From: Deinococcus aerius
GTDB taxonomy: Bacteria; Deinococcota; Deinococci; Deinococcales; Deinococcaceae
Reading direction: 5' to 3'
Length of the DNA: 64,000 bases
Assembly: GCF_002897375.1 (NCBI RefSeq)
Contig: NZ_BFAG01000003.1
Coordinates: 62,001 to 126,000 of the forward strand
Notes under the pieces: generated by a model
What the model was told of the DNA's origin: nothing
The model's database searches: none
What the model saw: only the letters and a program-made list of their open reading frames with translations
Program-made: the position numbers and the translations under genes
Shown here: positions 1-12,804 of the stretch, one piece after another
Numbering within the stretch: position 1 is the first letter of the stretch
How the letters are laid out: each line of letters starts with the position of its first letter

Positions 1-728
<728 letters not shown>

Positions 729-729
<1 letters not shown>

Positions 730-862
730 TACGGTTTCCGTCCAATCCGTTATCGAAGCGGGAAAGCGCCGCTTCGATAACTCCTTTCCCGGCAACCGTT
801 TTGTTCCTGCTCGCTCCGCTCGGGTTGAACAGTTTTTGTAACTGCTGGGCCGGAATCCGTAT
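729..862. repeat. 134-bp MITE-like element with terminal inverted repeats
   Basis: The ends are ATACGGTTTCCG (729-740) and CGGAATCCGTAT (851-862), which are inverted repeats matching at 11 of 12 positions. Inside, GTTATCGAAGCGG (749-761) and CCGCTTCGATAAC (769-781) form a perfect 13-bp stem with a 7-base loop. No reading frame of note is present. The size, termini and lack of coding suggest a miniature non-autonomous element or small noncoding repeat of the kind described in Deinococcus; the hairpin may also terminate ilvD transcription. No target-site duplication is obvious. Confidence 0.6.
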
Positions 863-920
863 GAGGCCCGGCTGCCCGGCAATAGGCGATTGGCAGACCG
901 CACCCACTCCCCGGAAAGCG

Positions 921-926
921 TACCCT
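921..926 (+). promoter_or_regulatory. -10 box TACCCT for the 932 gene (leaderless)
   Basis: TACCCT lies 5 bases before the ATG at 932. The intervening GAGGG could also act as a weak ribosome binding site. Confidence 0.45.
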
Positions 927-931
927 GAGGG

Positions 932-1258
932 ATGAACTTACAAGACATCGCCGTTCGCAGTGAGTGGCGCGAGCTGGTCACCCCGGGGCTGCGGAGTGCC
1001 CTGGAACGGCTGGAAGCCCAGGGCGTGGAATTCTTCTGGACGCATGGGGGCAGTCTCCCCCCCGGCACCTACCTCTTCAACGCGAAAAAGGACGATGTCC
1101 GGCTGGCCTCACACGACGGCTCCGAGATGCCCCGCCAGGCGATCAGCGAGGTCATCCTGGAAGCGATGACGGCGCGGGGAATCCTGCCGCGGCAGGAGTC
1201 GGTGTTTCCCGCCCGCACCCGTCACCGGGGCCGCCCCCAGCCTGCCCCGGGCCGATGA
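932..1258 (+). CDS. Hypothetical protein, 108 aa
   Basis: The product is not recognised. The first ~85 residues look like an ordered small alpha/beta domain (ELVTPGLRSALERLEAQG, then VEFFWTHGGSLPPGTYLF), followed by a basic, Pro/Arg-rich tail (RTRHRGRPQPAPGR). No signal peptide or membrane segment is visible. Start support is the TACCCT box 5 bases upstream. It heads three small co-directional unknown genes between two repeat or hairpin structures. The frame has the codon bias of its neighbours, so it is probably real. Confidence 0.6.
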   Translation: MNLQDIAVRSEWRELVTPGLRSALERLEAQGVEFFWTHGGSLPPGTYLFNAKKDDVRLASHDGSEMPRQAISEVILEAMTARGILPRQESVFPARTRHRGRPQPAPGR

Positions 1259-1298
1259 TGGTCGGCTCCCCCTCTCCGCGCCGGGAAGGAACGCAGCG

Positions 1299-1520
1299 AT
1301 GGACAGCATGATCTACGCTTCGGTGCGGCAGGTGAGCTCGACCTGGTACTACATCGCCCTGACGCAGAGGCGGTCGCACGAGGACGCGCTGAACGTGGGC
1401 ATGATGCAGGCGGAACTCTACCTGAGCGATCTGGGCCTGGTGGACGCGGCGGCGGCCCCCTATCTGGAGGGCGCGCGGAAAGCCATCGCCGGAGTCATGC
1501 AGGGACGACTCCAGAATTAA
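1299..1520 (+). CDS. Small hypothetical protein, 73 aa
   Basis: The product is not recognised. It is mostly helical by composition, with two alanine-rich segments (SHEDALNVGMMQAELYLSDL and AAAAPYLEGARKAIAGVMQG) and no membrane segment. The ATG at 1299 is preceded by a good Shine-Dalgarno (GGAAGGA about 8 bases upstream). It lies 40 bases after the previous unknown gene in the same direction. No function is assigned. Confidence 0.55.
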   Translation: MDSMIYASVRQVSSTWYYIALTQRRSHEDALNVGMMQAELYLSDLGLVDAAAAPYLEGARKAIAGVMQGRLQN

Positions 1521-1637
1521 CGCCGGTGGTGGACGCCGCGCGAAAAGCCGCGGGTTCCGCTTCACTCGGGAGGCAGCGGACCGGGACGCCGCGCTGCTGT
1601 CCCCCCGTGGGCTGCCCCCCCGGCAACGGAGGTCATG

Positions 1638-1952
1638 ATGTCACCGCCCCGAACACTCACGCTGCGCTGGATGCCCGGAAGCAATGACCGCGTCCACTTC
1701 GAGAAGGGTGGCCGCACGTTCACCGTGCTGCTCAAGGATGTCCAACGCGCCGATTCGCACAGCCTCAATCCGCTGTACCTCAGCGGCAGGGTGACCCTGA
1801 GCATCACCCGGGTTCATCTGTCGGACCTGATGGGTCCCCTGCGCCAGCACGTGACTTCCAGGGCCGAGGGCACAGCCAAGGGCGCCTGGGTGGACGAGGG
1901 TGGCCTGGCTGCGGATGAGCCGGAGGACGAGCCGTCCGGGGAGCCCGGGTAG
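1638..1952 (+). CDS. Hypothetical protein, 104 aa
   Basis: The product is not recognised. The N-terminal two thirds are rich in beta-prone segments (TLTLRWMPG, TFTVLLKDV, LSGRVTLSITRVHL) and the last ~25 residues are acidic and probably disordered (DEPEDEPSGEPG). Two ATGs are adjacent (1635 and 1638). The second is preferred because GGAGGT at 1628-1633 then has a 4-base spacing. A GC-rich hairpin follows 26 bases after the stop. Confidence 0.55.
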   Translation: MSPPRTLTLRWMPGSNDRVHFEKGGRTFTVLLKDVQRADSHSLNPLYLSGRVTLSITRVHLSDLMGPLRQHVTSRAEGTAKGAWVDEGGLAADEPEDEPSGEPG

Positions 1953-1978
1953 CCACCGGCCACGGGAGGAACAGGAAA

Positions 1979-2000
1979 GAGGAGCCTTGCGGGGCTCCTC
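1979..2000. terminator. Hairpin between convergent genes
   Basis: GAGGAGCC (1979-1986) and GGCTCCTC (1993-2000) form a perfect 8-bp stem with a 6-base loop between a plus-strand gene ending at 1952 and a minus-strand gene ending at 2027. There is no T-tract, so terminator function is inferred from position and stem only. Confidence 0.45.
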
Positions 2001-2026
2001 GCTCTGCTCCGCTGTCCGGTGAGGGT

Positions 2027-2287
2027 CTACTCGCGGGGCGGAAAGGAAAGATGGCCCTCGAACTGCCACTCGCTGAACTTTCTGGGCTTCTTCTCGGTCA
2101 GGGTGCCGAGCATGGGGCCGTGCTGGGTCAGCACGTGAACCACGCAGCAGCCCCCGCCCACGTCACAGGCCGACCGCAGGGCCTGAATGTCGAGGTCGAG
2201 GGTGGCGCTCTGCCGCGCTCGGGGCTCGGCGAAGATGGTCAGCCGTTTGTTCTGCGCGACTTGGTATTTTCCCTGCAAGGTCAGCAT
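2027..2287 (-). CDS. Hypothetical protein, 86 aa
   Basis: The product is not recognised. The middle holds a cysteine-rich, glycine-rich stretch (SACDVGGGCCVVHVLTQHGP) that could bind metal or form disulfides. The ATG at 2287 is favoured over an in-frame TTG at 2305 because a -10-like TACGCT sits 6 bases upstream, the leaderless layout common in this window. It is divergent from ccdA with about 100 bases between them. There is no membrane segment or signal peptide. Confidence 0.6.
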   Translation of the reverse strand: MLTLQGKYQVAQNKRLTIFAEPRARQSATLDLDIQALRSACDVGGGCCVVHVLTQHGPMLGTLTEKKPRKFSEWQFEGHLSFPPRE

Positions 2288-2381
2288 ACGGCCAGCGTAT
2301 CCCAAAAGGCGGCGGGCAATAGTTCTGGGGCGGCCGCGGGCCGCGCCTCCGGCGAGGGACGCCCGCCCCCGCCCACCGGGC

Positions 2382-2387
2382 TAGACT
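2382..2387 (+). promoter_or_regulatory. -10 box TAGACT for ccdA (leaderless)
   Basis: TAGACT is followed after 6 bases by the ATG at 2394, and no Shine-Dalgarno is present, so the ccdA-ccmA-ccmB transcript probably begins at or next to the start codon. Confidence 0.55.
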
Positions 2388-2393
2388 CGCCCC

Positions 2394-3073
<680 letters not shown>

Positions 3074-3077
<4 letters not shown>

Positions 3078-3787
3078 AGGGGCAGTGGGCAGTGGGGAGT
3101 GGGGCGTGGGAAAGGCCCGGGACCACTGACCACTCCCCACTCCCCACTCACCCCCACGCCCTCCAGCTCCGCGACATCTGGCTGAGACTCGGCCGCGAGG
3201 TCATCCTGCGGGGCGTGACGTTGGACGTGCCCACCGGGGAGGGCGTCACGTTGCTCGGCGAGAATGGGGCGGGCAAGACGACGTTGCTGCGGGTGCTCGC
3301 GTCGGGGCTGCGGCCCACCCGGGGCGAGGGGCGGGTGCTGGGCTTCGACCTGCGGGACGGGCGGGCGGTGCGCGACTGCATTCACCTCATGCCGGTGGAC
3401 GCGGGGCTGTACCCGGACCTGACGGGGGCGGAGAATCTGACCTTCGCTCTTGAAATGCATGGGGCGCGGGGGGACGTGGGGGCGGCGCTGCGGCGGGTCG
3501 GGCTGGAACGGGCCGCGAACCGCCGGGTGCGCTTCCTGTCGGCGGGGATGCGCAAAAGGCTGGCCCTGGCGCGGGCGCACCTGCTCGCGCGGCCCGTCAC
3601 GCTGGTGGACGAGCCCTTCGCCAACCTCGACGACGCGGGGCGGGCCTTGGCGCTGGAGTTGCTGGGCGACCTCTCGGCGCGGGGGGTGACGCTGGTGGTC
3701 GCCGCGCACGAGCCGCATCTCGCGCGGCAGGTGGCGCCCCGGGCACTGCGGTTAGTGGGCGGGAAGCTGGAGAAAGTGGATGGTTAG
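3074..3787 (+). CDS. ccmA: Heme-exporter-type ABC ATPase CcmA, 237 aa
   Basis: This is the ATPase of the CcmABCD machinery that drives release of holo-CcmE. Walker A is GENGAGKTTLL, the signature motif is VRFLSAGMRKRLALA, Walker B is VTLVDEPFANLDD, and the H-loop is VVAAHEP. The GTG at 3074 overlaps the ccdA stop (GTGA); another in-frame GTG exists at 3062. The first ~28 residues (QWAVGSGAWERPGTTDHSPL and on) are encoded by a palindromic repeat inserted in frame, so the conserved domain begins only at LQLRDIWLRLGREV. The stop lies at the start of a second copy of the same repeat. CcmB is encoded next. Confidence 0.9.
3079..3150. repeat. Palindromic GGGCAGTGGG repeat, copy A (translated within ccmA)
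   Basis: The left arm is built of GGGCAGTGGGCAGTGGGGAG-like units and the right arm of CCACTCCCCACTCCCCACTC, giving a long imperfect hairpin. Related copies lie at 3781-3846 and 56287-56366. It sits inside the N-terminal coding part of ccmA and keeps the frame open. Confidence 0.75.
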
Positions 3788-3846
3788 TGGTGAGTGGGCA
3801 GTGGTCCTGAGCTTTTCCCACTGCCCACTGTCCACTGCCCACTGCC
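3781..3846. repeat. Palindromic GGGCAGTGGG repeat, copy B (ccmA/ccmB junction)
   Basis: The arms are TTAGTGGTGAGTGGGCAGTG and CCACTGCCCACTGTCCACTG plus a further CCCACTGCC. The copy contains the ccmA stop codon and fills the gap before ccmB, so it would fold in the operon mRNA. Confidence 0.75.
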
Positions 3847-3865
3847 AGCACCTGGAGCGTGCCCC

Positions 3866-4558
3866 ATGAGGTCCGTTCTGACCCTCGCGGCCAAGGATTT
3901 GCGGGTCGCGGGGCGCACGCGGGACACGCTGCTGGCGACGGCTTTCTTCGCGGGGCTGGTGCTCCTCGTCCTGGGGCTGGCGCTGGGGGGGGACACCTCG
4001 GCGCGCACCCCGGAGGGGACGGCGGGCGTGGCGGCGGGGGCGGTGTGGACGGCGCTGGCGCTCGCGGCGGCGGTGGGGGCGCAGCGGGCCTTCGCGCAGG
4101 AGCAGGAGGCGGGGGCGCTGGAGCAGCTCACCCTGTACCCGGGGCCGCACGGGGCGCTGTACCTGGGCAAGCTGCTCGGCGTGCTGGGGCCGCTGCTGCT
4201 CGTGGCGGCGTTTACCCTCCCGGCGGGGCTGATCCTCTTCGGGGCGGCGGGGGCGGGTCGGGGCGTGCCGTGGCTGCCGCTGGCCCTCCTTACCCTGCTC
4301 GGGGTGGTGGGCTTCGCGGCGGGGACGACCTTTTACGGCTCGATCACGGTCAGCCTGCGGGCGCGGGAGGCGCTGCTCCCGGCGCTGGCCTTTCCCATCC
4401 TGGTGCCCGTGGTGATCGCCAGCGTGAAGGGCACGAGCCTGCTGCTGACGGGCGGCTGGTCGCCGGAGGTGACGACCTGGGCGATCTTCCTCGCCGCCTT
4501 CGACCTGGGGACGGTCATCCTGGCGACGCTGCTGTTCCCCTTCGCCGTGGAGGGGTAG
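3866..4558 (+). CDS. ccmB: Heme exporter membrane subunit CcmB, 230 aa
   Basis: This is the membrane partner of CcmA in the cytochrome c maturation complex. It is an integral membrane protein with about six hydrophobic segments, including TAFFAGLVLLVLGLALG and GVLGPLLLVAAFTLPAGLIL, and the family motif FAQEQEAGALEQLTLYPGP in the cytoplasmic loop. The length matches CcmB. The frame is open further upstream, but only through the palindromic repeat. The ATG at 3866, where MRSVLTLAAKDLRVAGR begins, is the natural start and has GGAG about 9 bases upstream. Confidence 0.92.
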   Translation: MRSVLTLAAKDLRVAGRTRDTLLATAFFAGLVLLVLGLALGGDTSARTPEGTAGVAAGAVWTALALAAAVGAQRAFAQEQEAGALEQLTLYPGPHGALYLGKLLGVLGPLLLVAAFTLPAGLILFGAAGAGRGVPWLPLALLTLLGVVGFAAGTTFYGSITVSLRAREALLPALAFPILVPVVIASVKGTSLLLTGGWSPEVTTWAIFLAAFDLGTVILATLLFPFAVEG

Positions 4559-4565
4559 CGGGCGC

Positions 4566-4571
4566 TACAGT
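4566..4571 (+). promoter_or_regulatory. -10 box TACAGT before a leader ORF and the LRR gene
   Basis: TACAGT is 5 bases upstream of the ATG at 4577, which starts a 7-codon ORF whose stop overlaps the GTG of the LRR gene. The layout suggests a leaderless transcript beginning at that ATG. Confidence 0.45.
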
Positions 4572-4576
4572 GGCCC

Positions 4577-4600
4577 ATGCCCCAGCAGAGGACAGGGTGA
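4577..4600 (+). other. Putative 7-codon leader ORF (M-P-Q-Q-R-T-G) upstream of the LRR gene
   Basis: The ATG at 4577 lies 5 bases after a -10-like box. The ORF contains AGAGGA (4587-4592), the likely Shine-Dalgarno of the next gene. Its TGA (4598-4600) overlaps the GTG start of that gene (4597-4599). Leaders of the same design occur at 12766 and 57545. Translation is inferred. Confidence 0.4.
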
Positions 4601-5523
4601 ACCACCAGCACACCGCCGGGGAGCGGGGGCGGGCGCTGCTGGACCTCCTCGAGCGCGACCCCTCGGCCCGGCTGGGCCACCTGAACCTGAACGGCTGCCA
4701 GCTCACCGCCCTGCCGGAGAGCCTGCGCCGCTGCACGGGGGCGCGGGTCCTGAGCGTGTACGGCAACGGGTTGACGGCGGTGCCGGACTGGGTGTGGACC
4801 TTCATGAGCCTGACGACCCTGAACCTCTCGGCGAACCGGCTGACCGAACTCTCGCCGGGCCTGGGGAGATTGACACGGCTGGAGATGCTCGACCTCGGGC
4901 ACAACGGGCTCGGCGCGCTTCCTGACGTGTTTGCCCATCTGCAAAACCTGAAGTTCCTGTACCTCAGCAACAACCGGCTGACGGACTTGCCCGCGTCGTT
5001 GCGTCACCTGAATTCGCTGGCCTACCTCAACGTGACGGACAATGCCCTCCCGGCCCTGCCCGAGTGGCTGGGTGAGTTGGGGAGTCTGTTGGAATTGCGC
5101 GTCTATAACAATGCCCTCACGGCCCTGCCCGCCTCGCTGGGGGAACTGGGCGGGCTGCGGGAACTCCACGCGACGAACAACCGTCTGGGCAGCCTGCCGC
5201 CCGAACTGGGAAGGTGCAGGCGGCTGAACCGGCTGACGCTACAGGGCAACGCCCTCACCGCGCTTCCCGGGGAGATCGGGGGGCTGGGGGCGCTCGCCGA
5301 GCTGGACCTGCGGTTCAACGAACTGTCGGAGTTGCCCCCCTCGCTGGCGGAGCTGGAGAACCTGCGTGTTCTGGACCTGCGGGCGAACCGGCTGACCACC
5401 CTGCCCGAAGGGCTCGCCTTCCTCCCCCACCTGGAGAAACTCGACCTGCGCTGGAACCGGCTCTCCGCCCTGCCCCCCGTGTTCCGGCGGCTGGAGGAGC
5501 GCGGGTGCCTCATCTATGCCTGA
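4597..5523 (+). CDS. Leucine-rich repeat protein, 308 aa
   Basis: Almost the whole protein consists of about ten 23-residue leucine-rich repeats of the pattern LxxLxLxxNxLxxLPxxLxxL, for example FLYLSNNRLTDLPASLRHLN, as in bacterial LRR proteins likely to mediate protein-protein contacts. No signal peptide, membrane segment or catalytic domain is visible, so it is probably cytosolic. The GTG start is preceded by AGAGGA at 4-base spacing and is overlapped by the stop of a 7-codon ORF. The 3' end overlaps the next gene by 8 bases, implying co-transcription. Its position between the two ccm units does not by itself indicate a role in cytochrome maturation. Confidence 0.85.
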   Translation: MNHQHTAGERGRALLDLLERDPSARLGHLNLNGCQLTALPESLRRCTGARVLSVYGNGLTAVPDWVWTFMSLTTLNLSANRLTELSPGLGRLTRLEMLDLGHNGLGALPDVFAHLQNLKFLYLSNNRLTDLPASLRHLNSLAYLNVTDNALPALPEWLGELGSLLELRVYNNALTALPASLGELGGLRELHATNNRLGSLPPELGRCRRLNRLTLQGNALTALPGEIGGLGALAELDLRFNELSELPPSLAELENLRVLDLRANRLTTLPEGLAFLPHLEKLDLRWNRLSALPPVFRRLEERGCLIYA

Positions 5524-5977
5524 GCGTTCAGCCGAGCCGGAAAGCCCCCGCCCCAGACTCGTCCCTGAGCTGTACTGCTCCGATTTCGCCGCGTCTCTGC
5601 GGTTCTATACGGAGGTGGTCGGATTTCGTGTCGTCTACGCGCGTCCAGAGGAGCGTTTCGCCTATCTGGGGCTGGACGGAGCCGAACTGATGATCGAGCA
5701 GCCGACGGGGGAGGACCGCACCTGGCTCGCCGCCGAACTGTCCTACCCCTTCGGCCGGGGAGTGAACCTGTCCATCGAGGTGCGGGAGGTGGGGCGGCTC
5801 TACGCGCGTGTTCAGCAGTGCGGTGCCCGAATCCTCGTCCCCCTCGAAGACCGCTGGTATCGCCAGGACGAGGGGGAGGCCGGGAATTGCCAATTCGTCG
5901 TGCTGGATCCCGACGGGTACCTGCTGCGGCCTTTCCAGAACCTGGGCAGAAGAGAATGTCGGGTCCCAGGCCCCTGA
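5516..5977 (+). CDS. VOC (glyoxalase/bleomycin resistance) family protein, 153 aa
   Basis: This is a single VOC module pair with family features: PELYCSDFAASLRFYTEVVG near residue 17, FAYLGLDGAELMIEQP, and CQFVVLDPDGYLLRPFQ near the end. Members are metal-dependent lyases, dioxygenases or drug-binding proteins; the substrate cannot be told from sequence. The length fits the bleomycin-resistance or glyoxalase-like subgroup. The ATG overlaps the LRR stop by 8 bases (ATGCCTGA), so the two are probably translationally coupled. Confidence 0.85.
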   Translation: MPERSAEPESPRPRLVPELYCSDFAASLRFYTEVVGFRVVYARPEERFAYLGLDGAELMIEQPTGEDRTWLAAELSYPFGRGVNLSIEVREVGRLYARVQQCGARILVPLEDRWYRQDEGEAGNCQFVVLDPDGYLLRPFQNLGRRECRVPGP

Positions 5978-6089
5978 GGGGACACCAGCCCCACGCTACC
6001 GCGCCCGCTGCCCGGGGACACTCGCACTTGCCTCCATGCCCTCCCAGACGAGATGCTGCGCGTGCGAAAAGTTTCCTGCGCGCACCTCT

Positions 6090-6122
6090 GTCACGGTGAC
6101 GAGGCCGCGCGCGGGTCAGAAT
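6090..6122 (+). promoter_or_regulatory. Putative promoter region of ccmCDEFGHI
   Basis: CAGAAT (6117-6122) lies 10 bases before the ATG at 6133. Upstream, GTCAC-G-GTGAC (6090-6100) is a perfect 5+1+5 palindrome that could be a regulator site near -35. Both assignments are weak. Confidence 0.3.
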
Positions 6123-6130
6123 GGGGTTTG

Positions 6131-6835
<705 letters not shown>

Positions 6836-6843
<8 letters not shown>

Positions 6844-6952
6844 GTACGCCGCTTACGTGATCGTGGTGTATGTGGTGACCTTCGTGCTGCTCGCCGCGTA
6901 TCTGGCCTGGATGTGGATTCGGCTGCGTGCCGGGCGGGAGGAGCGCGAATGA
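6836..6952 (+). CDS. ccmD: CcmD-like small membrane protein, 38 aa
   Basis: This short ORF starts at GTG 6836 inside the ccmC end and reads M-D-K-Y-A-A-Y, then the hydrophobic stretch VIVVYVVTFVLLAAYLAWMW, then the basic and acidic tail [11 protein letters not shown]. Length, single transmembrane segment, charged C-terminus and position between ccmC and ccmE fit CcmD, which helps release heme-loaded CcmE from the CcmABC complex. Its TGA overlaps the ccmE ATG (ATGA). Confidence 0.85.
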
Positions 6953-7410
6953 CGACCACTCCCCTGCCCCGGGCGAGACGGCGCAGACGGAGCCCTTGGC
7001 CGACCGTGCTGGGCGTGCTCGCCCTCGTGGGGCTGACCGCGACCGTCGCCTTCGGAAACCTGGGCAAGAGCCTGGAATACTTCGTGACGCCGACGGAGTA
7101 CCTGCAGCAGCAGGCCGAGTACCAGGGCCGCCCGCTGCGGATCGGCGGACTGGTGAAGGCGGTGCAGTACAACCCGCAGACGCTGGACCTCAAGTTCAAC
7201 GTGACGGACGGCGGCGCGACCTTCCCCGTGCAGTACCGCGGCGCGGTGAGCGACCTGTTCAAGGAGAATCAGGGCGTCGTGGTGCGCGGTGAGTTTCAGG
7301 GCAACACCTTCCACGCCACCGAACTCGTGGTCAAGCACTCGGAGGAATACCACGTGCCGAAGACGCAGGCCGAACTCAAGGACCTGCTGCAAAAGAGCGA
7401 GAGCGAGTGA
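6949..7410 (+). CDS. ccmE: Heme chaperone CcmE, 153 aa
   Basis: CcmE covalently binds heme outside the cytoplasm and delivers it to CcmF. It has an N-terminal positively charged stretch and one membrane anchor ([20 protein letters not shown]), then an OB-fold domain. The heme-binding histidine lies in [17 protein letters not shown] near residue 134, corresponding to the H-x-x-x-Y motif of the family. The ATG at 6949 overlaps the ccmD stop. The length is standard. Confidence 0.93.
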   Translation: MTTTPLPRARRRRRSPWPTVLGVLALVGLTATVAFGNLGKSLEYFVTPTEYLQQQAEYQGRPLRIGGLVKAVQYNPQTLDLKFNVTDGGATFPVQYRGAVSDLFKENQGVVVRGEFQGNTFHATELVVKHSEEYHVPKTQAELKDLLQKSESE

Positions 7411-7423
7411 GGACTCGCCGAGC

Positions 7424-9421
<1,998 letters not shown>

Positions 9422-9433
9422 GTGAGAGTTGCT

Positions 9434-10012
9434 ATGACTGAAATTCCCTCTCCTTCCAACTCCTCGGTGCCTGCCCCCCTGTGGCGGCGCCTGCTGCCCC
9501 CCCTCCTCGCCGCCGCGCTCGTCGCCGTGCTGGGCGTGGCGCTCCTCAGCCCTTCCCGCAATGCCACCGATGGCGGCCCGCTCGTCGGCAAGCCCGCTCC
9601 CCAATTCACGCTGACCAGCCTGGACGGGACGAAGGTGAGCCTCGCCTCCCTCAAAGGCCGCCCCGTCGTCCTCAACTTCTGGGCCTCGTGGTGCGGGCCG
9701 TGCCGGGAGGAGGCGCCCCTCTTCCGCGAACTCAGCACCCGGCAGGGCGGGGGGCAGGGCCTCGCCGTCGTCGGCATCCTCTTTCAGGAGACGAAGGAGC
9801 AGAACGCCCGCGACTTTATCCGGGAGTACGCCCTCGCCTACCCGTCGCTGCGGGACCCCGGCATCCAGACCGGGATCAACTACGGTGTGCAGGGCATTCC
9901 CGAGACCTTTTTCATCGATCAGTCCGGTGTGGTTCAGCACGTGGACCGGGGCGGCCTGACCCGCGAGCGGCTGAACGCCGGGCTGGCGAAGATCGGGGTG
10001 GCGGGATTGTGA
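9434..10012 (+). CDS. ccmG: Thiol-disulfide oxidoreductase CcmG/DsbE (TlpA-like), 192 aa
   Basis: It keeps the apocytochrome CXXCH cysteines reduced and takes electrons from CcdA. An N-terminal anchor ([19 protein letters not shown]) precedes a thioredoxin fold with the active site [17 protein letters not shown] and the cis-Pro segment [15 protein letters not shown]. The GTG at 9422 directly follows the ccmF stop, but the ATG at 9434 has GAGAG about 6 bases upstream and is preferred. The stop overlaps the ccmH GTG (GTGA). Confidence 0.93.
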   Translation: MTEIPSPSNSSVPAPLWRRLLPPLLAAALVAVLGVALLSPSRNATDGGPLVGKPAPQFTLTSLDGTKVSLASLKGRPVVLNFWASWCGPCREEAPLFRELSTRQGGGQGLAVVGILFQETKEQNARDFIREYALAYPSLRDPGIQTGINYGVQGIPETFFIDQSGVVQHVDRGGLTRERLNAGLAKIGVAGL

Positions 10013-10478
10013 GGCGCCTTCTGCCCTCTGCCCTCGGCCTTCTGCTCTCGGCCTCCCTCGCCCTGACCCCGGCGCAGGAGACGCGGGCGCAGCACCTGGG
10101 GAGCAACCTGCGCTGCCCGATCTGCACGGGCGTGCCCATCACCGAGAGCCCCAACGACATCAGCCGCGAGATGCTGCGCGAGGTGCGCGAGCAGGTGGCG
10201 GCGGGGCGCAGCGACCGGGACATCTACGCCTACTTCGCCGCGCGGTACGGGAACTTCGTGCTGCTGGACCCGCCCAAGGAGGGGGCAGGCGTGCTGCTGT
10301 GGGGCGCCCCGCTGGCGGCGCTGGCGGCGGGGGGTGCCGTGCTGTGGGGGTTCCTGCACCGCAAACGCTCAGCCCAGGAAGAGGCGGCTCCGCCGACCGC
10401 TGACGAGCCCTTCGACCCCTATTTGGCTGAGGTGCAGCGCCGGACCAGGCGGGCCGGTTCCGGGGAAGGCGGCGGCGC

Positions 10479-10482
<4 letters not shown>
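10009..10482 (+). CDS. ccmH: Apocytochrome-binding protein CcmH (CcmH/CycL), 157 aa
   Basis: CcmH presents reduced apocytochrome c to the ligase. It has a signal peptide ([18 protein letters not shown]), then the redox motif LRCPICTG near residue 38 (family LRCxxC), the conserved [16 protein letters not shown] and [15 protein letters not shown] segments, and a C-terminal membrane anchor near residue 95. The GTG start overlaps the ccmG TGA. The bases encoding the signal peptide are unusually CTGCCCTC-repetitive. The stop overlaps the ATG of the next gene (ATGA). Confidence 0.92.
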
Positions 10483-12087
<1,605 letters not shown>

Positions 12088-12091
<4 letters not shown>

Positions 12092-12576
12092 TGGACAGTC
12101 TCACCTTCACTCGCGGTGACCTTGCCACTGCCTCGGGCATCCTCACGGCGACGGCCTCCCGCCTGGCCGAACGCGGTGAACCGCTCTGGCCCGTGCCCAG
12201 CCTGACCCCCGAGCGACTCACCCGGCATTACCCGCCGGAGAGCTGGCGGGTGGCGTGGCGCGGCGGGGAGGCCGTCGGAACGTTCGCGCTGGTGGACCGT
12301 GACCCCCTCTTCTGGCCCGAGGACCCACCCGGAGAGGCACGCTACCTGCACAAGCTGGGCGTTCACCCGGATGCGCAGGGGCAGGGACTCGCGCATATGC
12401 TGCTCGCCGAGGCGGTGCGGGAGACGCGGGGGGCCGGGTGTGCCTTTCTGCGGCTGGACACCGCCGCCACGCGGCCCAAGCTCCGGGCGCTGTACGAGGG
12501 GGCAGGCTTCCGGGCGGTGGACGAGCGGGAAGTGAAGGGCTTTCACGTCGTCCGCTACGAATTGCCGCTGCGGTGA
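12088..12576 (+). CDS. GNAT family N-acetyltransferase, 162 aa
   Basis: This is an acetyl-CoA-dependent acetyltransferase of unknown substrate. The acetyl-CoA binding motif A is [20 protein letters not shown] (Q-x-x-G-x-A form) near residues 88-107, and the C-terminal motif B is [15 protein letters not shown]. The ATG at 12088 overlaps the Rieske stop (ATGA); a second ATG follows at 12091. It is the last gene of the ccm unit and probably not functionally linked to it. Confidence 0.87.
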
Positions 12577-12727
12577 GTCAAGGCGACACCTGTTCCCGTC
12601 CAGCCCACCATCATGGCCCAGCCGGAAGGTCCGCATGGGCGAGGGTTCTCCCCGGCTGCGTGAAGGGCTCTCCCCCCGCCCCTGGGACACGTGGCGCCGG
12701 AGGACCGGTCCTTTTCTGCCGGGCAGG

Positions 12728-12758
12728 TTGAGCGTCTACACCACCCGTCCCTTATGCT
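12728..12758 (+). promoter_or_regulatory. Promoter of the CitE-like gene (TTGAGC...TATGCT)
   Basis: TTGAGC at 12728-12733 and TATGCT at 12753-12758 are 19 bases apart. A GTG that opens a 12-codon ORF lies 7 bases after the -10 box. Confidence 0.5.
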
Positions 12759-12765
12759 GGGCGGC

Positions 12766-12804
12766 GTGCTGACGAACGCCCGTTTGTGGAGGAGAGACCG
12801 GTGA
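12766..12804 (+). other. Putative 12-codon leader ORF ([12 protein letters not shown]) upstream of the CitE-like gene
   Basis: The GTG at 12766 is 7 bases after TATGCT, the leaderless arrangement. The ORF contains GGAGGAG (12788-12794), the Shine-Dalgarno of the main gene, and its TGA (12802-12804) overlaps the main GTG start at 12801 (GTGA). Translational coupling is inferred. Confidence 0.4.

Noticed and set aside
10020..10065. CTGCCCTCTGCCCTC-type repeat at the ccmH signal peptide
   Set aside because: Explained by leucine/alanine/proline codons of a signal peptide; too short to call a member of a repeat family.
12680..12720. AGGACCGGTCCTTTT as terminator of the acetyltransferase gene
   Set aside because: The palindrome has no loop and would need to open base pairs to fold; not supported well enough to list.
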